This document shows positions 45,300 to 54,542 of a DNA stretch of 64,000 nucleotides, in pieces (within the stretch, counting starts at the first letter, position 1; the number at the start of each line of letters is the position of its first letter). The notes under the pieces were generated by a model. It made no database searches and was not told the origin of the DNA. It saw only the letters and a program-made list of their open reading frames with translations. This DNA is from Phytopseudomonas straminea (GTDB taxonomy: Bacteria > Pseudomonadota > Gammaproteobacteria > Pseudomonadales > Pseudomonadaceae). The stretch spans positions 367,593 to 431,592 of the forward strand of contig NZ_FOMO01000002.1 of assembly GCF_900112645.1 (NCBI RefSeq), in the 5' to 3' direction. The position numbers and the translations under genes are program-made.

Positions 45300-47135
45300 A
45301 TGTTGTTTCGCCGCTTCGAAAATCTGATCGATGTCTTCAAGCCCAGCCCGGACGTGGCGCCGCCTGCCGGCATGCTGCGCTTCTACGCCCATTACCTGAA
45401 GCAGGTCTGGCCGCCGGTGCTGGTGCTGCTGGTCGTCGGCTTCTTCGCAGCGGTGATCGAAGTGGCGCTGTTCAGCTTTCTCGGCCAGCTGATCGATATG
45501 GCCCAGGCCACCGCCGATGCCCGCACCTTCTTCGCCGAGCACCAGAATGAGCTGCTGTGGATGGCCGTCGTGGCGCTGGTCATCCGCCCGCTGGTATTCG
45601 GTCTGCACAACCTGCTGGTGCACCAGACCATCAACCCGGGGCTGACCAACCTGATCCGCTGGCAGAACCATCGCTACGTGCTCAAGCAGAGCCTGAATTT
45701 CTTCCAGAACGACTTCGCCGGGCGTATCGCCCAGCGCGTCATGCAGACGGGTCCGTCGCTGCGCGAATCGGCCATGCAGGTGATCGATGCGCTGTGGCAC
45801 GTGGTGGTCTACGCCGGCAGTGCGCTGTACCTGTTCGCCGAGGCGGACGTACGCCTGATCGTGCCGTTGACGCTGTGGATAATCGGCTACAGCGCAGCGC
45901 TCTGGTACTTCGTGCCACGCATCAAGGAACGTTCGGCGGCGGCCTCGGCAGCGCGCTCCAAGGTCATGGGCCGGGTTGTCGACGGCTATAGCAACGTCGC
46001 CACCCTCAAGCTGTTCGCCCACTCGCGCGAAGAGGAAAGCTACGCCCGCAATGCCATGCAGGAGCTGCTCGACAAGTTCCGCCAGCAGACGCGCATCATC
46101 ACCAGTCTGGACTTTCTGATCACCTGCCTGAACGGCCTGCTGATCGTAGGCACCGGCGCCCTGGCCCTGTGGCTGTGGAGCGAATCGCTGATCAGCACCG
46201 GCGCCATCGCCCTGGCGCTGGGCCTGGTGATCCGCATCAACAACATGGCCGAATGGATCATGTGGGTGGTCAACGGCATTTTCGAGAACGTCGGCACCGT
46301 GCAGGACGGCATGCAGACCATCGTCCAGCCGCGCCATGTACTCGACCGCGAGGACGCCAAACCGCTGCAGGTGCAACAAGGCGGCGTGCGCTTCGAGGAC
46401 GTGCACTTTCACTACGGCAAGAGCGGCGGCGTGATCAGCGGCCTGAATCTCGAAATCCGCCCCGGCGAGAAGATCGGCCTGGTCGGCCCGTCCGGCGCCG
46501 GCAAGTCGACCCTGGTCAACCTGCTGCTGCGCCTCTACGACCTGGAGAGCGGGCAGATTCTCGTCGACGGCCAGAACATCGCTGAAGTCAGCCAGGAAAC
46601 CCTGCGCGCCAACATCGGCGTGGTCACCCAGGACACCTCCCTGCTGCACCGCTCGATCCGCGACAACCTGCGCTATGGCAAGCCCGACGCCAGCGACGAA
46701 GAACTCTGGGCAGCGGCCCGCAAGGCCCGCGCCGACAGCTTCATCACCACCCTGGACGACAGCCAGGGCGGCCTGGGCTTCGAAGCCCAGGTCGGCGAAC
46801 GCGGCGTGAAGCTTTCAGGCGGCCAGCGCCAGCGCATCGCCATTGCCCGCGTGCTGCTCAAGGACGCACCGATCCTGGTACTCGACGAAGCCACCTCGGC
46901 GCTGGATTCGGAAGTCGAAGCGGCGATTCAGGAAAGCCTGGACAGCCTGATGGACGGCAAGACGGTGATCGCCATCGCCCACCGCCTGTCGACCATCGCA
47001 CGCATGGATCGCCTGGTGGTGATCGACAAGGGCCAGGTGATCGAGACCGGCACCCACGCCGAGCTGATTGCCCATGGCGGGTTGTATGCGCGCCTGTGGC
47101 AGCACCAGACCGGTGGTTTCGTCGGCGTCGACTGA
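45300..47135 (+). CDS. ABC-type exporter half-transporter
   Basis: This 611-residue fused permease-ATPase has a six-helix membrane domain (about 40-330). The nucleotide-binding domain follows, with Walker A GPSGAGKS (396-403), signature LSGGQRQR and Walker B ILVLDEATSALD. It acts as a homodimer and probably exports a lipid, peptide or drug. The family is clear but the substrate is not. The gene is preceded by the MITE and is probably transcribed on its own. Confidence 0.9.
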   Translation: MLFRRFENLIDVFKPSPDVAPPAGMLRFYAHYLKQVWPPVLVLLVVGFFAAVIEVALFSFLGQLIDMAQATADARTFFAEHQNELLWMAVVALVIRPLVFGLHNLLVHQTINPGLTNLIRWQNHRYVLKQSLNFFQNDFAGRIAQRVMQTGPSLRESAMQVIDALWHVVVYAGSALYLFAEADVRLIVPLTLWIIGYSAALWYFVPRIKERSAAASAARSKVMGRVVDGYSNVATLKLFAHSREEESYARNAMQELLDKFRQQTRIITSLDFLITCLNGLLIVGTGALALWLWSESLISTGAIALALGLVIRINNMAEWIMWVVNGIFENVGTVQDGMQTIVQPRHVLDREDAKPLQVQQGGVRFEDVHFHYGKSGGVISGLNLEIRPGEKIGLVGPSGAGKSTLVNLLLRLYDLESGQILVDGQNIAEVSQETLRANIGVVTQDTSLLHRSIRDNLRYGKPDASDEELWAAARKARADSFITTLDDSQGGLGFEAQVGERGVKLSGGQRQRIAIARVLLKDAPILVLDEATSALDSEVEAAIQESLDSLMDGKTVIAIAHRLSTIARMDRLVVIDKGQVIETGTHAELIAHGGLYARLWQHQTGGFVGVD

Positions 47136-47166
47136 CGTCGGGCGGGGCCAAGCAGCAAGCAAAATA

Positions 47167-47180
47167 GTTAGCTAGCTAAC
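47167..47180. promoter_or_regulatory. Perfect 14-bp palindrome GTTAGCTAGCTAAC
   Basis: A symmetric AT-containing site stands in the 185-bp gap between the ABC gene and the DUF2790 gene, 141 bp before the ATG at 47321. Its form suits a small dimeric repressor, but no regulator is identified. Confidence 0.35.
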
Positions 47181-47320
47181 AAATATCAATTTTCATGATA
47201 CCTACTAACGAGACCATCAATTTCCGCCGCTTTGGCTTTGCTGGTCATATGAGTCCACCAGGCAACGCAATCGAACCAATCGATCCGGTTGCCGGTTTTC
47301 GAATCGTCGAGGACTCCATC

Positions 47321-47584
47321 ATGAAAATTGCAACCGCCATTACCGCTCTGCTTTCCAGTCTCGCTCCCGCCGTGTTCGCTGCCGATATCCAGCCCAAGCC
47401 AGGTGCCGGCCTGCCGACCGAGCAATACCACTACGGCATGAAAGTCGACGTGCAGAAAGTGCTGTACCGCACCGACGTTTCCGACAAGAGCGGAGTGGTG
47501 CCGGTGATCATGGTCTACACCGACAGCCAGGGTGAAACCCACAAGATGAGTTTTCTCGAATGGGGCGGCCGTTACGATGGCTGA
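47321..47584 (+). CDS. DUF2790 small exported protein
   Basis: This 87-residue protein has a signal peptide (ALLSSLAPAVFAAD) and the DUF2790 pattern (YHYGMKVDVQKVLYRTDVS, GVVPVIMVYTDSQGE). DUF2790 proteins are periplasmic, often copper- or stress-induced in Pseudomonas, and of unknown function. GAGG lies 8 nt before the ATG. Confidence 0.9.
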   Translation: MKIATAITALLSSLAPAVFAADIQPKPGAGLPTEQYHYGMKVDVQKVLYRTDVSDKSGVVPVIMVYTDSQGETHKMSFLEWGGRYDG

Positions 47585-47641
47585 TAAGGCCTCTGTTGCC
47601 GCTACGCGTTGCTGGCAACCGCAGCGCGTAGCGGCGTCGCC

Positions 47642-48766
47642 TCAGGCCTGACGATACGGCAGCATCCCCCTCGCCTGCTCGGCGTAGGCCAGCACGCCCT
47701 CACGCTCCTCCTGCAGAAAACCCGCCACCGCATCACGCAAACCTTCGTGCACCAGGTAGTGCCAGGAATGGGTGATGGTCGGCTCGAAGCCGCGAATCAG
47801 CTTGTGCTCGCCCTGGGCGCCGGCATCGAAGCGCTGCAGGCCTTGGGCAATCGCCTGCTCCATACCCTGGTAGAAACAGGTTTCGAAGTGCAGCCGGTCG
47901 AACTCGGCCAGACATCCCCAGTAACGCCCATACAGGCTTTCTCCGCCCAGCAGGCTGAAGGCCATGGCCACTGGTTGTGAGCCGCGGCAGGCCAATACCA
48001 CGCGGATCGCCTCGGGCATGCGCTCGGCCAGCAGGCTGAAGAAATCGCGGGTCAGGTACGGCCGCTGTCCACGCACGTGGTAGGTATTGGCGTAGCAGTG
48101 GTAGACGAAATCCCATTGCGCTTCACTCAGCTGATGCCCTTCGCGCCAATCGAAGGCGATGCCCTGCCCCGCCACCTGCTCGCGCTCCTTGCGCATCTGC
48201 TTGCGCTTGCGCGAACTCAAGGTATCGAGAAAATCCTGAAAATCCCGATAGCCGCGGTTGTGCCAGTGAAACTGGCAGCCCAGACGCTGCAGCCAGCCAT
48301 CACGCTTCTGCATAACTGCATCGCTCGCCGCATCGGTGAAATTCACATGCAGGCTGGAAAGCCCCTGCTCCTCCAGCGTTGCCGTGACGCCATCGAGCAA
48401 CTGCCCGGCTGCCTCAGGCGTGCCCAGCAGGCGCTGGCCGGTTACCGGTGAAAAGGGAATGGCGCCCAACAGCTTCGGGTAGTAGCCGATACCGGCGCGG
48501 CGACAGGCGTCGGCCCAGCCGTGATCGAACACGTACTCGCCCTGGGAGTGGTATTTGACGTAGGCCGGCAGCGCTGCCAGCGGCCGACCGTCGCCATCGA
48601 GCAACACCTGGTGGGCGGCCTGCCAGCCGCTGCGCCCGCCTACGCTGCCGCTTTCTTCGAGAGTGCTGAGAAAGGCGTGGCGCAGGAACGGCTGGGGTTC
48701 GCTGAGCAGGCCGTCCCAAGTGACGGCGTCGAGATCCTTGAGGGCGTGCAGACTGTAGACGGGCAT
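47642..48766 (-). CDS. DUF482/FemAB-like acyltransferase
   Basis: This 374-residue protein belongs to the PF04339 family within the GNAT-like fold (ALPAYVKYHSQGEYVFDHGWAD, GYYPKLLGAIPFSPVTGQRLL, FETCFYQGMEQAIAQG). Members are often annotated as N-acetyltransferases of unknown substrate. It is cytoplasmic. The start follows the porin terminator, so it has its own promoter. Confidence 0.87.
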   Translation of the reverse strand: MPVYSLHALKDLDAVTWDGLLSEPQPFLRHAFLSTLEESGSVGGRSGWQAAHQVLLDGDGRPLAALPAYVKYHSQGEYVFDHGWADACRRAGIGYYPKLLGAIPFSPVTGQRLLGTPEAAGQLLDGVTATLEEQGLSSLHVNFTDAASDAVMQKRDGWLQRLGCQFHWHNRGYRDFQDFLDTLSSRKRKQMRKEREQVAGQGIAFDWREGHQLSEAQWDFVYHCYANTYHVRGQRPYLTRDFFSLLAERMPEAIRVVLACRGSQPVAMAFSLLGGESLYGRYWGCLAEFDRLHFETCFYQGMEQAIAQGLQRFDAGAQGEHKLIRGFEPTITHSWHYLVHEGLRDAVAGFLQEEREGVLAYAEQARGMLPYRQA

Positions 48767-48808
48767 CGGCTATATCCACGGGCAAACAGCGCACACTATA
48801 TCGCCAAT

Positions 48809-48834
48809 AAAAAAACCCCGCCTGAGGCGGGGTT
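48809..48834 (-). terminator. Terminator of the porin gene
   Basis: On the minus strand AACCCCGCC, loop TCA, GGCGGGGTT, then TTTTTT. It lies 31 bp after the porin stop. Confidence 0.93.
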
Positions 48835-48864
48835 CAAAGGAGTACCACGTTTGCAGGGTGTTGC

Positions 48865-50184
48865 TTAGAACACGTATTGGGCGCGCAGTACCACGCCGTC
48901 ACCGCTGTCGTCATCGGCTGCAACCGAGTTGACCTGATTGTCGACCTTGGCCTTGATATAGGTGGCGCTGACCTTCACTGCTTCGTTGGCGTACCAGTTC
49001 ACACCCAGGTTATGCACCTTGCCGGTCACGTCGTCGGTCGGATCGATACCCACGGTGTCGTCTTCGACGGCGATGTGGTCATAGCGGTAGAACAGCTCCC
49101 AGGCACCGATGGACTTGTTGGCCGGCTTGATGGCGTCGAACTTGCCGAGCTTGTAGGCGCGGGCTTCGCCGGTCAGAGTGTAGGCGACCTGGCCGTAATA
49201 ACCCTTGGCCTTGATGTCTTCACGGGTGTCGGCATCGGCTTTCATCTTGCGGGTGATGTACTCACCCTGGACGGACAGCGGGCCCATCGCCCAGGCAGCT
49301 TCCAGGCCCATGGCGCGGTCGGTGTCGTAGGAACCGACCGGCAGGTTGTTGGCGCCGCCCAGCAGCAGACGGTTGCCGTTGGTGCCGGCGTCCTGGCCAC
49401 CGTCGGTACTCACACCGCGCATACCCAGGCGGCTGCGGATGCGGCCATCGAAAGCGGTATCGGAGAGATCACGCTGGGCGAAGTTCAGGCCCAGGTGCAG
49501 CACGTTGCCAGTCTCGTGCAGCGGAGCAAACACACCGCGCAGGTTGAACTGCTTGGTGCTGTCGCCATCCTTGTCGGCGTTGGTGGCGTCCTTGGCGAAG
49601 AAGCCTGCGGAGCCGTACAGCGAATCGCCAGCGGTGCCGGAAACCTGGATGCCCATGCCGCCGTTGTGGCTGTTGGCCCAATCGACCAGATCGTAGGCCG
49701 CGGTGCGCTCAGGGGCGGTTACCCACTTGGAGCTGGTGGCTTTTTCCAGACCGAATTCCGGGTCGAAGCGGCCTACCTTGATCGACAATGGCTTGAAGCC
49801 GTTGTAGGCCAACGACGCTTCGTCGAAGTAGCCATCTTCGGAACGGTTGTCGCCACCGGCGTTGTGCGAGAAGTCATAGTTCAGCTGATAGGCCCAGTCG
49901 GTGTAGAGCACACCGCCAATTTCCAGGAAGGCGCGGCGGAAATAGCCTGCATCAGCGTTGTTGCCGTTGACGGTGTAGAAGCCGTCGAAAGTGCTGTAAT
50001 CGGCCTGCAACCGACCACCAACCTTGAAGCTGAACTCCTTGTCGGTCGTCGCAACCTCAAGGCCGCCTTTGGTTTTAACCACGATGTCAGCGCCGTCGGT
50101 GGTGACGGTGCCGGCGAAAGCCTGGGCGGAAACGGCCAGAGCCAGGGCGCTGGCTGCGAAACCGGCGAAGTGCTTGCGGATCAT
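48865..50184 (-). CDS. OprP/OprO-type outer-membrane porin
   Basis: This 439-residue porin has a signal peptide ([12 protein letters not shown]) and the O/P family pattern ([32 protein letters not shown]). It ends in a C-terminal aromatic (RAQYVF) as required for outer-membrane assembly. OprP passes phosphate and OprO pyrophosphate. Which this is, or another anion, cannot be read here. The upstream 260 bp are AT-rich near 50281-50345. I see no convincing Pho box, only a half-site like TTGTCAT on the minus strand. Confidence 0.87.
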   Translation of the reverse strand: MIRKHFAGFAASALALAVSAQAFAGTVTTDGADIVVKTKGGLEVATTDKEFSFKVGGRLQADYSTFDGFYTVNGNNADAGYFRRAFLEIGGVLYTDWAYQLNYDFSHNAGGDNRSEDGYFDEASLAYNGFKPLSIKVGRFDPEFGLEKATSSKWVTAPERTAAYDLVDWANSHNGGMGIQVSGTAGDSLYGSAGFFAKDATNADKDGDSTKQFNLRGVFAPLHETGNVLHLGLNFAQRDLSDTAFDGRIRSRLGMRGVSTDGGQDAGTNGNRLLLGGANNLPVGSYDTDRAMGLEAAWAMGPLSVQGEYITRKMKADADTREDIKAKGYYGQVAYTLTGEARAYKLGKFDAIKPANKSIGAWELFYRYDHIAVEDDTVGIDPTDDVTGKVHNLGVNWYANEAVKVSATYIKAKVDNQVNSVAADDDSGDGVVLRAQYVF

Positions 50185-50415
50185 CGAGAATTCCCCTAAT
50201 TGAACTTAAGTGCTGGAAAACACCCGAGCTGTGGGCTCGTTCGTGCTGGGGGAATCTTCGCGGCGGGTTATTTCAGCGCAGTTGCTGATATATAAATATT
50301 TGATGACAAGGGAACTTTTTAATCCCTTTAAATATAACGCTTGACAGCGAAGCACTCAGCCGAGTAGCTGAATCGGCTGTATAGGGCGTACTAGAGGGGT
50401 TGCGGGAGTGAAACA
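50185..50415. other. Upstream region of the porin gene, AT-rich
   Basis: This region probably carries the porin promoter. The stretch 50281-50345 is much richer in A and T than the rest of the window. A TTGTCAT half-site on the minus strand resembles part of a Pho box but has no clear second repeat. No gene is seen. Confidence 0.45.
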
Positions 50416-50439
50416 GGCGGCACCTTGCGTGCCGCCTTT
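50416..50439 (-). terminator. Probable terminator of the FabH-like gene
   Basis: GGCGGCAC and GTGCCGCC form an 8-bp stem around CTTGC, 7 bp after the stop of the gene at 50446. The T-run on the minus side is weak (TGTTTCACT). Confidence 0.55.
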
Positions 50440-50445
50440 GTACGA

Positions 50446-51570
50446 TCAGTGCTTGCGCAGAATCACGCTGCCGATGGAATAGCCGGCGCCGAATGAGCTG
50501 AGCACACCGAGTGAGCCGGCCGGCAGATCGTCCTGATGCTTGTGCAGAGCAATCACCGAACCCGCCGAACTGGTGTTGGCGTAAGTGTCGAGGATCACCG
50601 GCGCCTCGTGGGCTTCCGGGTCGCGGCCGAGCAGCTTACGGGCGATCAGCTGGTTCATGTTGAGGTTGGCCTGGTGCAGCCAGAAGCGCTTCACGTCCGC
50701 CACATTCAGGCCATTCTCCTGCAGGTGGGCGGCGATCAGCTCGGCCACCATCGGGCAGACTTCCTTGAACACCTTGCGCCCTTCCTGCACGAACAGCTTG
50801 TCGCGGGACGTCTGAGCGCTTTCCTCGGCGGCACGATTCAAGAAGCCGAAGTTGTTGCGGATGTTGTTGGAGAACTGGGTCAGCAGCTTGGTGCCGACCA
50901 CGTCGAACTGATGCTTGGAAATCGCCAGATCCGCGCGTTCCAGAATCACCGCGGTAGCCGCATCGCCAAAGATGAAATGGCTGTCGCGGTCACGGAAATT
51001 CAGGTGCCCGGTGCAGATTTCCGGGTTGACCATCAGAATCGCCCGCGCCTGGCCGAGCTGGATGCTGTTGGCCGCCGCCTGGATGCCGAAGGTCGCCGAC
51101 GAGCACGCCACGTTCATGTCGAAGCCGAAGCCCTGGATACCCAGCGCCGCCTGCACTTCGATGGCTACGGCCGGATAGGCACGCTGCAGGTTGGAACAGG
51201 CGACGATCACCCCGTCGATGTCCGCAGCGCTCTTGCCGGCCCGTGCCAGCGCCTCTTTGGCCGCCGCCACCGACATCTCGCAGAGAATGCCCCACTGCTC
51301 GTTATTGCGTTCTGGGATGAAAGGCACCATACGCTGCGGATCGAGGATGCCCTGCTTGTCGATCACGAAACGACTCTTGATGCCCGAAGCCTTCTCGATA
51401 AAGGCGCTGTTCGACTCGCTCAGTGCCTCGACTTCGCCAAGCTCAATGGCCTCGGCGTGGTCCGCGTTGAACTGCTGCACATAGGCATTGAAGGACGCCA
51501 CCAACTCGTCGTTGGAGATGCTGTTGGCCGGGGTATAAAGGCCCGTACCGCTGATGACGACGTTATGCAC
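50446..51570 (-). CDS. FabH-like beta-ketoacyl-ACP synthase III (PA3286 type)
   Basis: This is a 374-residue condensing enzyme with the catalytic Cys156 (NVACSSATFG), His in LHQANLNMN and Asn in YANTSSAG. The sequence resembles P. aeruginosa PA3286, reported to use octanoyl-CoA from beta-oxidation to start new fatty acids. It is longer than E. coli FabH (317 aa). GTG start at 51570 with AAGAGGAAG upstream. Confidence 0.87.
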   Translation of the reverse strand: MHNVVISGTGLYTPANSISNDELVASFNAYVQQFNADHAEAIELGEVEALSESNSAFIEKASGIKSRFVIDKQGILDPQRMVPFIPERNNEQWGILCEMSVAAAKEALARAGKSAADIDGVIVACSNLQRAYPAVAIEVQAALGIQGFGFDMNVACSSATFGIQAAANSIQLGQARAILMVNPEICTGHLNFRDRDSHFIFGDAATAVILERADLAISKHQFDVVGTKLLTQFSNNIRNNFGFLNRAAEESAQTSRDKLFVQEGRKVFKEVCPMVAELIAAHLQENGLNVADVKRFWLHQANLNMNQLIARKLLGRDPEAHEAPVILDTYANTSSAGSVIALHKHQDDLPAGSLGVLSSFGAGYSIGSVILRKH

Positions 51571-51803
51571 GCTGCTTCCTCTTGTTGTTGGCGATGGCCT
51601 GGCAGACCGCGGCAAGGCGCCGTCGGTACTCGAGCACGGTCTGGCGCTGCTCGTCGCTGCACAACCCGTATTCACTGGTTTTCAAGTGTGCCACAGGCAC
51701 CGCGTTTTCGTCTGCACGCAGCTAAGGAGGCTGCCACAGGCGTCGACGAACCACGAGCAGCGGTCTACATTGCCGCGGTCTCCTTCTGCAATAAGGAACG
51801 GGT

Positions 51804-53420
51804 ATGAACCTGTCGCTGCTCAGCCGCTACGCCTTCTTCGCCTTTTGCGTGTTGTTCACCCTCGGCAGTCTGCCGTTCTTGGAGCACGAATGGGTGTGGC
51901 CGCTGACCCTGGTGAGCGCCATATTGAGCGTAGTGGGCATTGGCGATCTGCTGCAAAAGCGCCATGCCGTGCGGCGCAACTACCCGATCCTGGGCAATAT
52001 CCGCTACCTGGTCGAAGGTATCCGCCCAGAGATTCGTCAGTACCTGCTCGAAGGCGATAACGAGCAACTGCCCTTCTCTCGCGCCCAGCGCTCGCTGGTG
52101 TACGCCAGGGCCAAAAACGAGGGCGCCGACAAGCCGTTCGGTACGCTCAGCGACGTTTACCAGAACGGTTTCGAATTCATCAGCCACTCGATGCGCCCGG
52201 CGCCGCTGGGCGACCCTGACAGTTTCCGGGTGATCATCGGCGGGCCGCAGTGCAGCCAGCCCTATTCGGCCTCACTGTTCAACATTTCCGCCATGAGCTT
52301 CGGCTCACTGAGCGCCAACGCCATCCGCGCACTCAACAAGGGCGCGAAGCTGGGCAACTTCGCCCATGACACTGGCGAAGGCAGCATCAGCAGTTATCAC
52401 CGAGAGCACGACGGCGATCTGATCTGGGAGCTGGGCAGCGGTTACTTCGGCTGCCGCACCGCCACCGGAAGTTTCGATGCCGAGCGCTTTGCCGCCCAGG
52501 CGCAGCGCCCCCAGGTGCGGATGATCGAGATCAAGCTCAGCCAGGGCGCCAAGCCAGGCCACGGCGGCATTCTGCCCAAGCACAAGATCACCCCGGAAAT
52601 TGCCGAAACTCGCGGCGTGCCCATGGGCGAGGATTGCGTATCACCGTCGCGCCACAGCGCCTTTGCAACGCCCATCGAACTGCTGCAGTTCATCGCCCGG
52701 CTGCGGGAGCTGTCCGGCGGCAAACCAGTTGGTTTCAAGTTCTGCCTGGGCCATCCCTGGGAGTTCATGGCCATCGCCAAGGCCATGCTAGAAACCGGCA
52801 TCCTGCCGGACTTCATCGTCATCGATGGCAAGGAAGGCGGCACCGGAGCGGCCCCCGTGGAATTCACCGACCACCTGGGTGTGCCGATGCGTGAAGGCCT
52901 GCTGTTCGTGCACAACACGCTGGTCGGCCTGAACCTGCGCGACAAGATCAAGCTCGGCGCCAGCGGCAAAATCGTCAGCGCGTTCGACATCGCCCGGGTG
53001 CTGGCCATCGGCGCGGACTGGGCCAACTCGGCACGTGGCTTCATGTTCGCCATCGGCTGCATCCAGAGCCAGAGCTGTCACACCAACAAATGCCCGACAG
53101 GCGTGGCCACCCAGGATCCGCTGCGTCAGCGTGCCCTGGTGGTCGCAGACAAGGCCCAGCGGGTCTACAACTTCCACCGCAACACCTTGAAGGCACTGGC
53201 CGAAATGCTCGCTGCAGCCGGCCTCGATCATCCTGCGCAGATGGATGCGCGGCACCTGGTGCAGAGAATGTCAGCCACGGAAATCCGCCTGTTCTCGCAG
53301 CAGCACGTATTCCTCAAGCCAGGCGAGTTGCTCAGCGGGGATATAGAGGGGGAGTTTTACGCCAGGATGTGGAAGATGGCTCGCGCCGACAGCTTCGACG
53401 CAGCGCCTGACGCAGCCTGA
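51804..53420 (+). CDS. FMN-binding glutamate-synthase-family protein
   Basis: This 538-residue protein has two N-terminal membrane helices (about 8-24 and 30-46) and a domain like the FMN-binding part of glutamate synthase (SAMSFGSLSANAIRALN, KLSQGAKPGHGGILP, DGKEGGTGAAP). The GLTS-type pattern QSCHTNKCPTGVATQ is also present. Family members are widely conserved, with an uncertain reaction. The membrane anchor is notable. The start follows AAGGAACG. Confidence 0.85.
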   Translation: MNLSLLSRYAFFAFCVLFTLGSLPFLEHEWVWPLTLVSAILSVVGIGDLLQKRHAVRRNYPILGNIRYLVEGIRPEIRQYLLEGDNEQLPFSRAQRSLVYARAKNEGADKPFGTLSDVYQNGFEFISHSMRPAPLGDPDSFRVIIGGPQCSQPYSASLFNISAMSFGSLSANAIRALNKGAKLGNFAHDTGEGSISSYHREHDGDLIWELGSGYFGCRTATGSFDAERFAAQAQRPQVRMIEIKLSQGAKPGHGGILPKHKITPEIAETRGVPMGEDCVSPSRHSAFATPIELLQFIARLRELSGGKPVGFKFCLGHPWEFMAIAKAMLETGILPDFIVIDGKEGGTGAAPVEFTDHLGVPMREGLLFVHNTLVGLNLRDKIKLGASGKIVSAFDIARVLAIGADWANSARGFMFAIGCIQSQSCHTNKCPTGVATQDPLRQRALVVADKAQRVYNFHRNTLKALAEMLAAAGLDHPAQMDARHLVQRMSATEIRLFSQQHVFLKPGELLSGDIEGEFYARMWKMARADSFDAAPDAA

Positions 53421-53445
53421 TAAAGCGCTGCGTCAGGCCGGCAGA

Positions 53446-54414
53446 TCAGCTCAGGCTGTCATCGATGACCAGCACCAGCTTGCCGTTGACCTGGTTGCTT
53501 TCCAGGGTCTCGTAGGCCTCATGAGCTTCGGCCACCGGGAAGGTGCGGGCCAATTGCGGCTTGAGGCGCCCCTCGCTGAACAGCGGCCACACGTGCTGGC
53601 GCAGATCGCGCAGCAGCTCGGCCTTGAACAGGTCGTCACGGTTGCGCAGGGTCGAGCCGATCAGCTGGATGCGCTTGCCGAGTACCAGCGCCATGTCCAC
53701 CTCGGCCTTGCGCCCGCCCATCATGCCGATGTTCACCCAGCGCCCGTCGAGCGCCAGCAGCTTGAGGTTGAGTGCCGCGTAGCTGGCGCCCACCGGATCG
53801 AGAATCACCTCGAACGGGCCGAAATCGTCCGGCACCTTGAGGCCATCCTTGTCGCGAATCGCCCCGCCACTGGCGCCCAGGCTTTCGCAGTAGGCCAGGC
53901 GCTCCTGGGAGCCGACTGTCACCCAGCAAGCACTACCAAAGGCCTTGCACAGCTGGATGGCCGCCGAACCGACACCACTGGCGCCGGCGTGCAGCAGCAC
54001 CTTCTCGCCGGGCTTGAGGCCGGCCAGCTGGAACAGGTTGAGCCAGGCGGTGGCGTACACCTCCGGCAACGCCGCTGCCTCGTGCAGCGACAGACCTTCC
54101 GGCACCGGCAGCACGTGGCGTGCATCGACCACCACCTCTTCGGCCACACCGCCACCAGCGAGCAGCGCGCAGACGCGATCACCCACCTGCCAGTCATCAC
54201 AACCCGGCCCTACCTCACTGACAATACCCGCGCATTCCAGGCCCAACGCGTCGCTGGCACCCGGCGGCGGCGGGTAGTTGCCGGCCCGCTGCAGCAGGTC
54301 GGCGCGGTTCAGGCCCGCGGCCGCCACACGAATACGTACTTCCCCTACATCACAGGCCGGCGTGGGTCGATCGACCCATTGCACCTGCCCTTCAACGCCT
54401 TGCAATGCTTTCAC
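53446..54414 (-). CDS. Zinc-free quinone oxidoreductase-like MDR enzyme
   Basis: This is a 322-residue medium-chain reductase of the PIG3/quinone oxidoreductase type. The N-terminal domain has AAAGLNRADLLQRAGNYPPP, and the NADPH-binding motif is HAGASGVGSAAIQL. No structural zinc cysteines are visible. GTG at 54414 has GGAGG at close spacing and is preferred to the ATG at 54432. It is divergent from prc. Confidence 0.9.
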   Translation of the reverse strand: MKALQGVEGQVQWVDRPTPACDVGEVRIRVAAAGLNRADLLQRAGNYPPPPGASDALGLECAGIVSEVGPGCDDWQVGDRVCALLAGGGVAEEVVVDARHVLPVPEGLSLHEAAALPEVYATAWLNLFQLAGLKPGEKVLLHAGASGVGSAAIQLCKAFGSACWVTVGSQERLAYCESLGASGGAIRDKDGLKVPDDFGPFEVILDPVGASYAALNLKLLALDGRWVNIGMMGGRKAEVDMALVLGKRIQLIGSTLRNRDDLFKAELLRDLRQHVWPLFSEGRLKPQLARTFPVAEAHEAYETLESNQVNGKLVLVIDDSLS

Positions 54415-54441
54415 GGTGCCTCCATAGTGCATTCGAACCTG

Positions 54442-54462
54442 GCCCGCCGCTAAGCGACGGGC
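54442..54462. promoter_or_regulatory. Hairpin in the qor/prc divergent promoter gap
   Basis: GCCCGCCGC and GCGACGGGC pair (one G-T like mismatch) around TAA, followed by CTTTG. It stands 81 bp before the prc ATG and could be an attenuator or simply an old terminator. Confidence 0.35.
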
Positions 54463-54542
54463 CTTTGCATTGCGCCAATGGAACCTGGCGCCCTCAAAGA
54501 CGGCCTAATATGCGTTATCAACTGTCCCCACGTCGAATCAGC

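Noticed and set aside
48877..50199. A 440-codon plus-strand frame across the porin gene
   Set aside because: It is the antisense shadow of a clear OprP-like porin with signal peptide and terminator. The translation is low-complexity Val/Gly/His text.
50281..50345. Pho box upstream of the OprP-like porin
   Set aside because: Only a single TTGTCAT-like half is present, and the spacing and second repeat do not fit the consensus.
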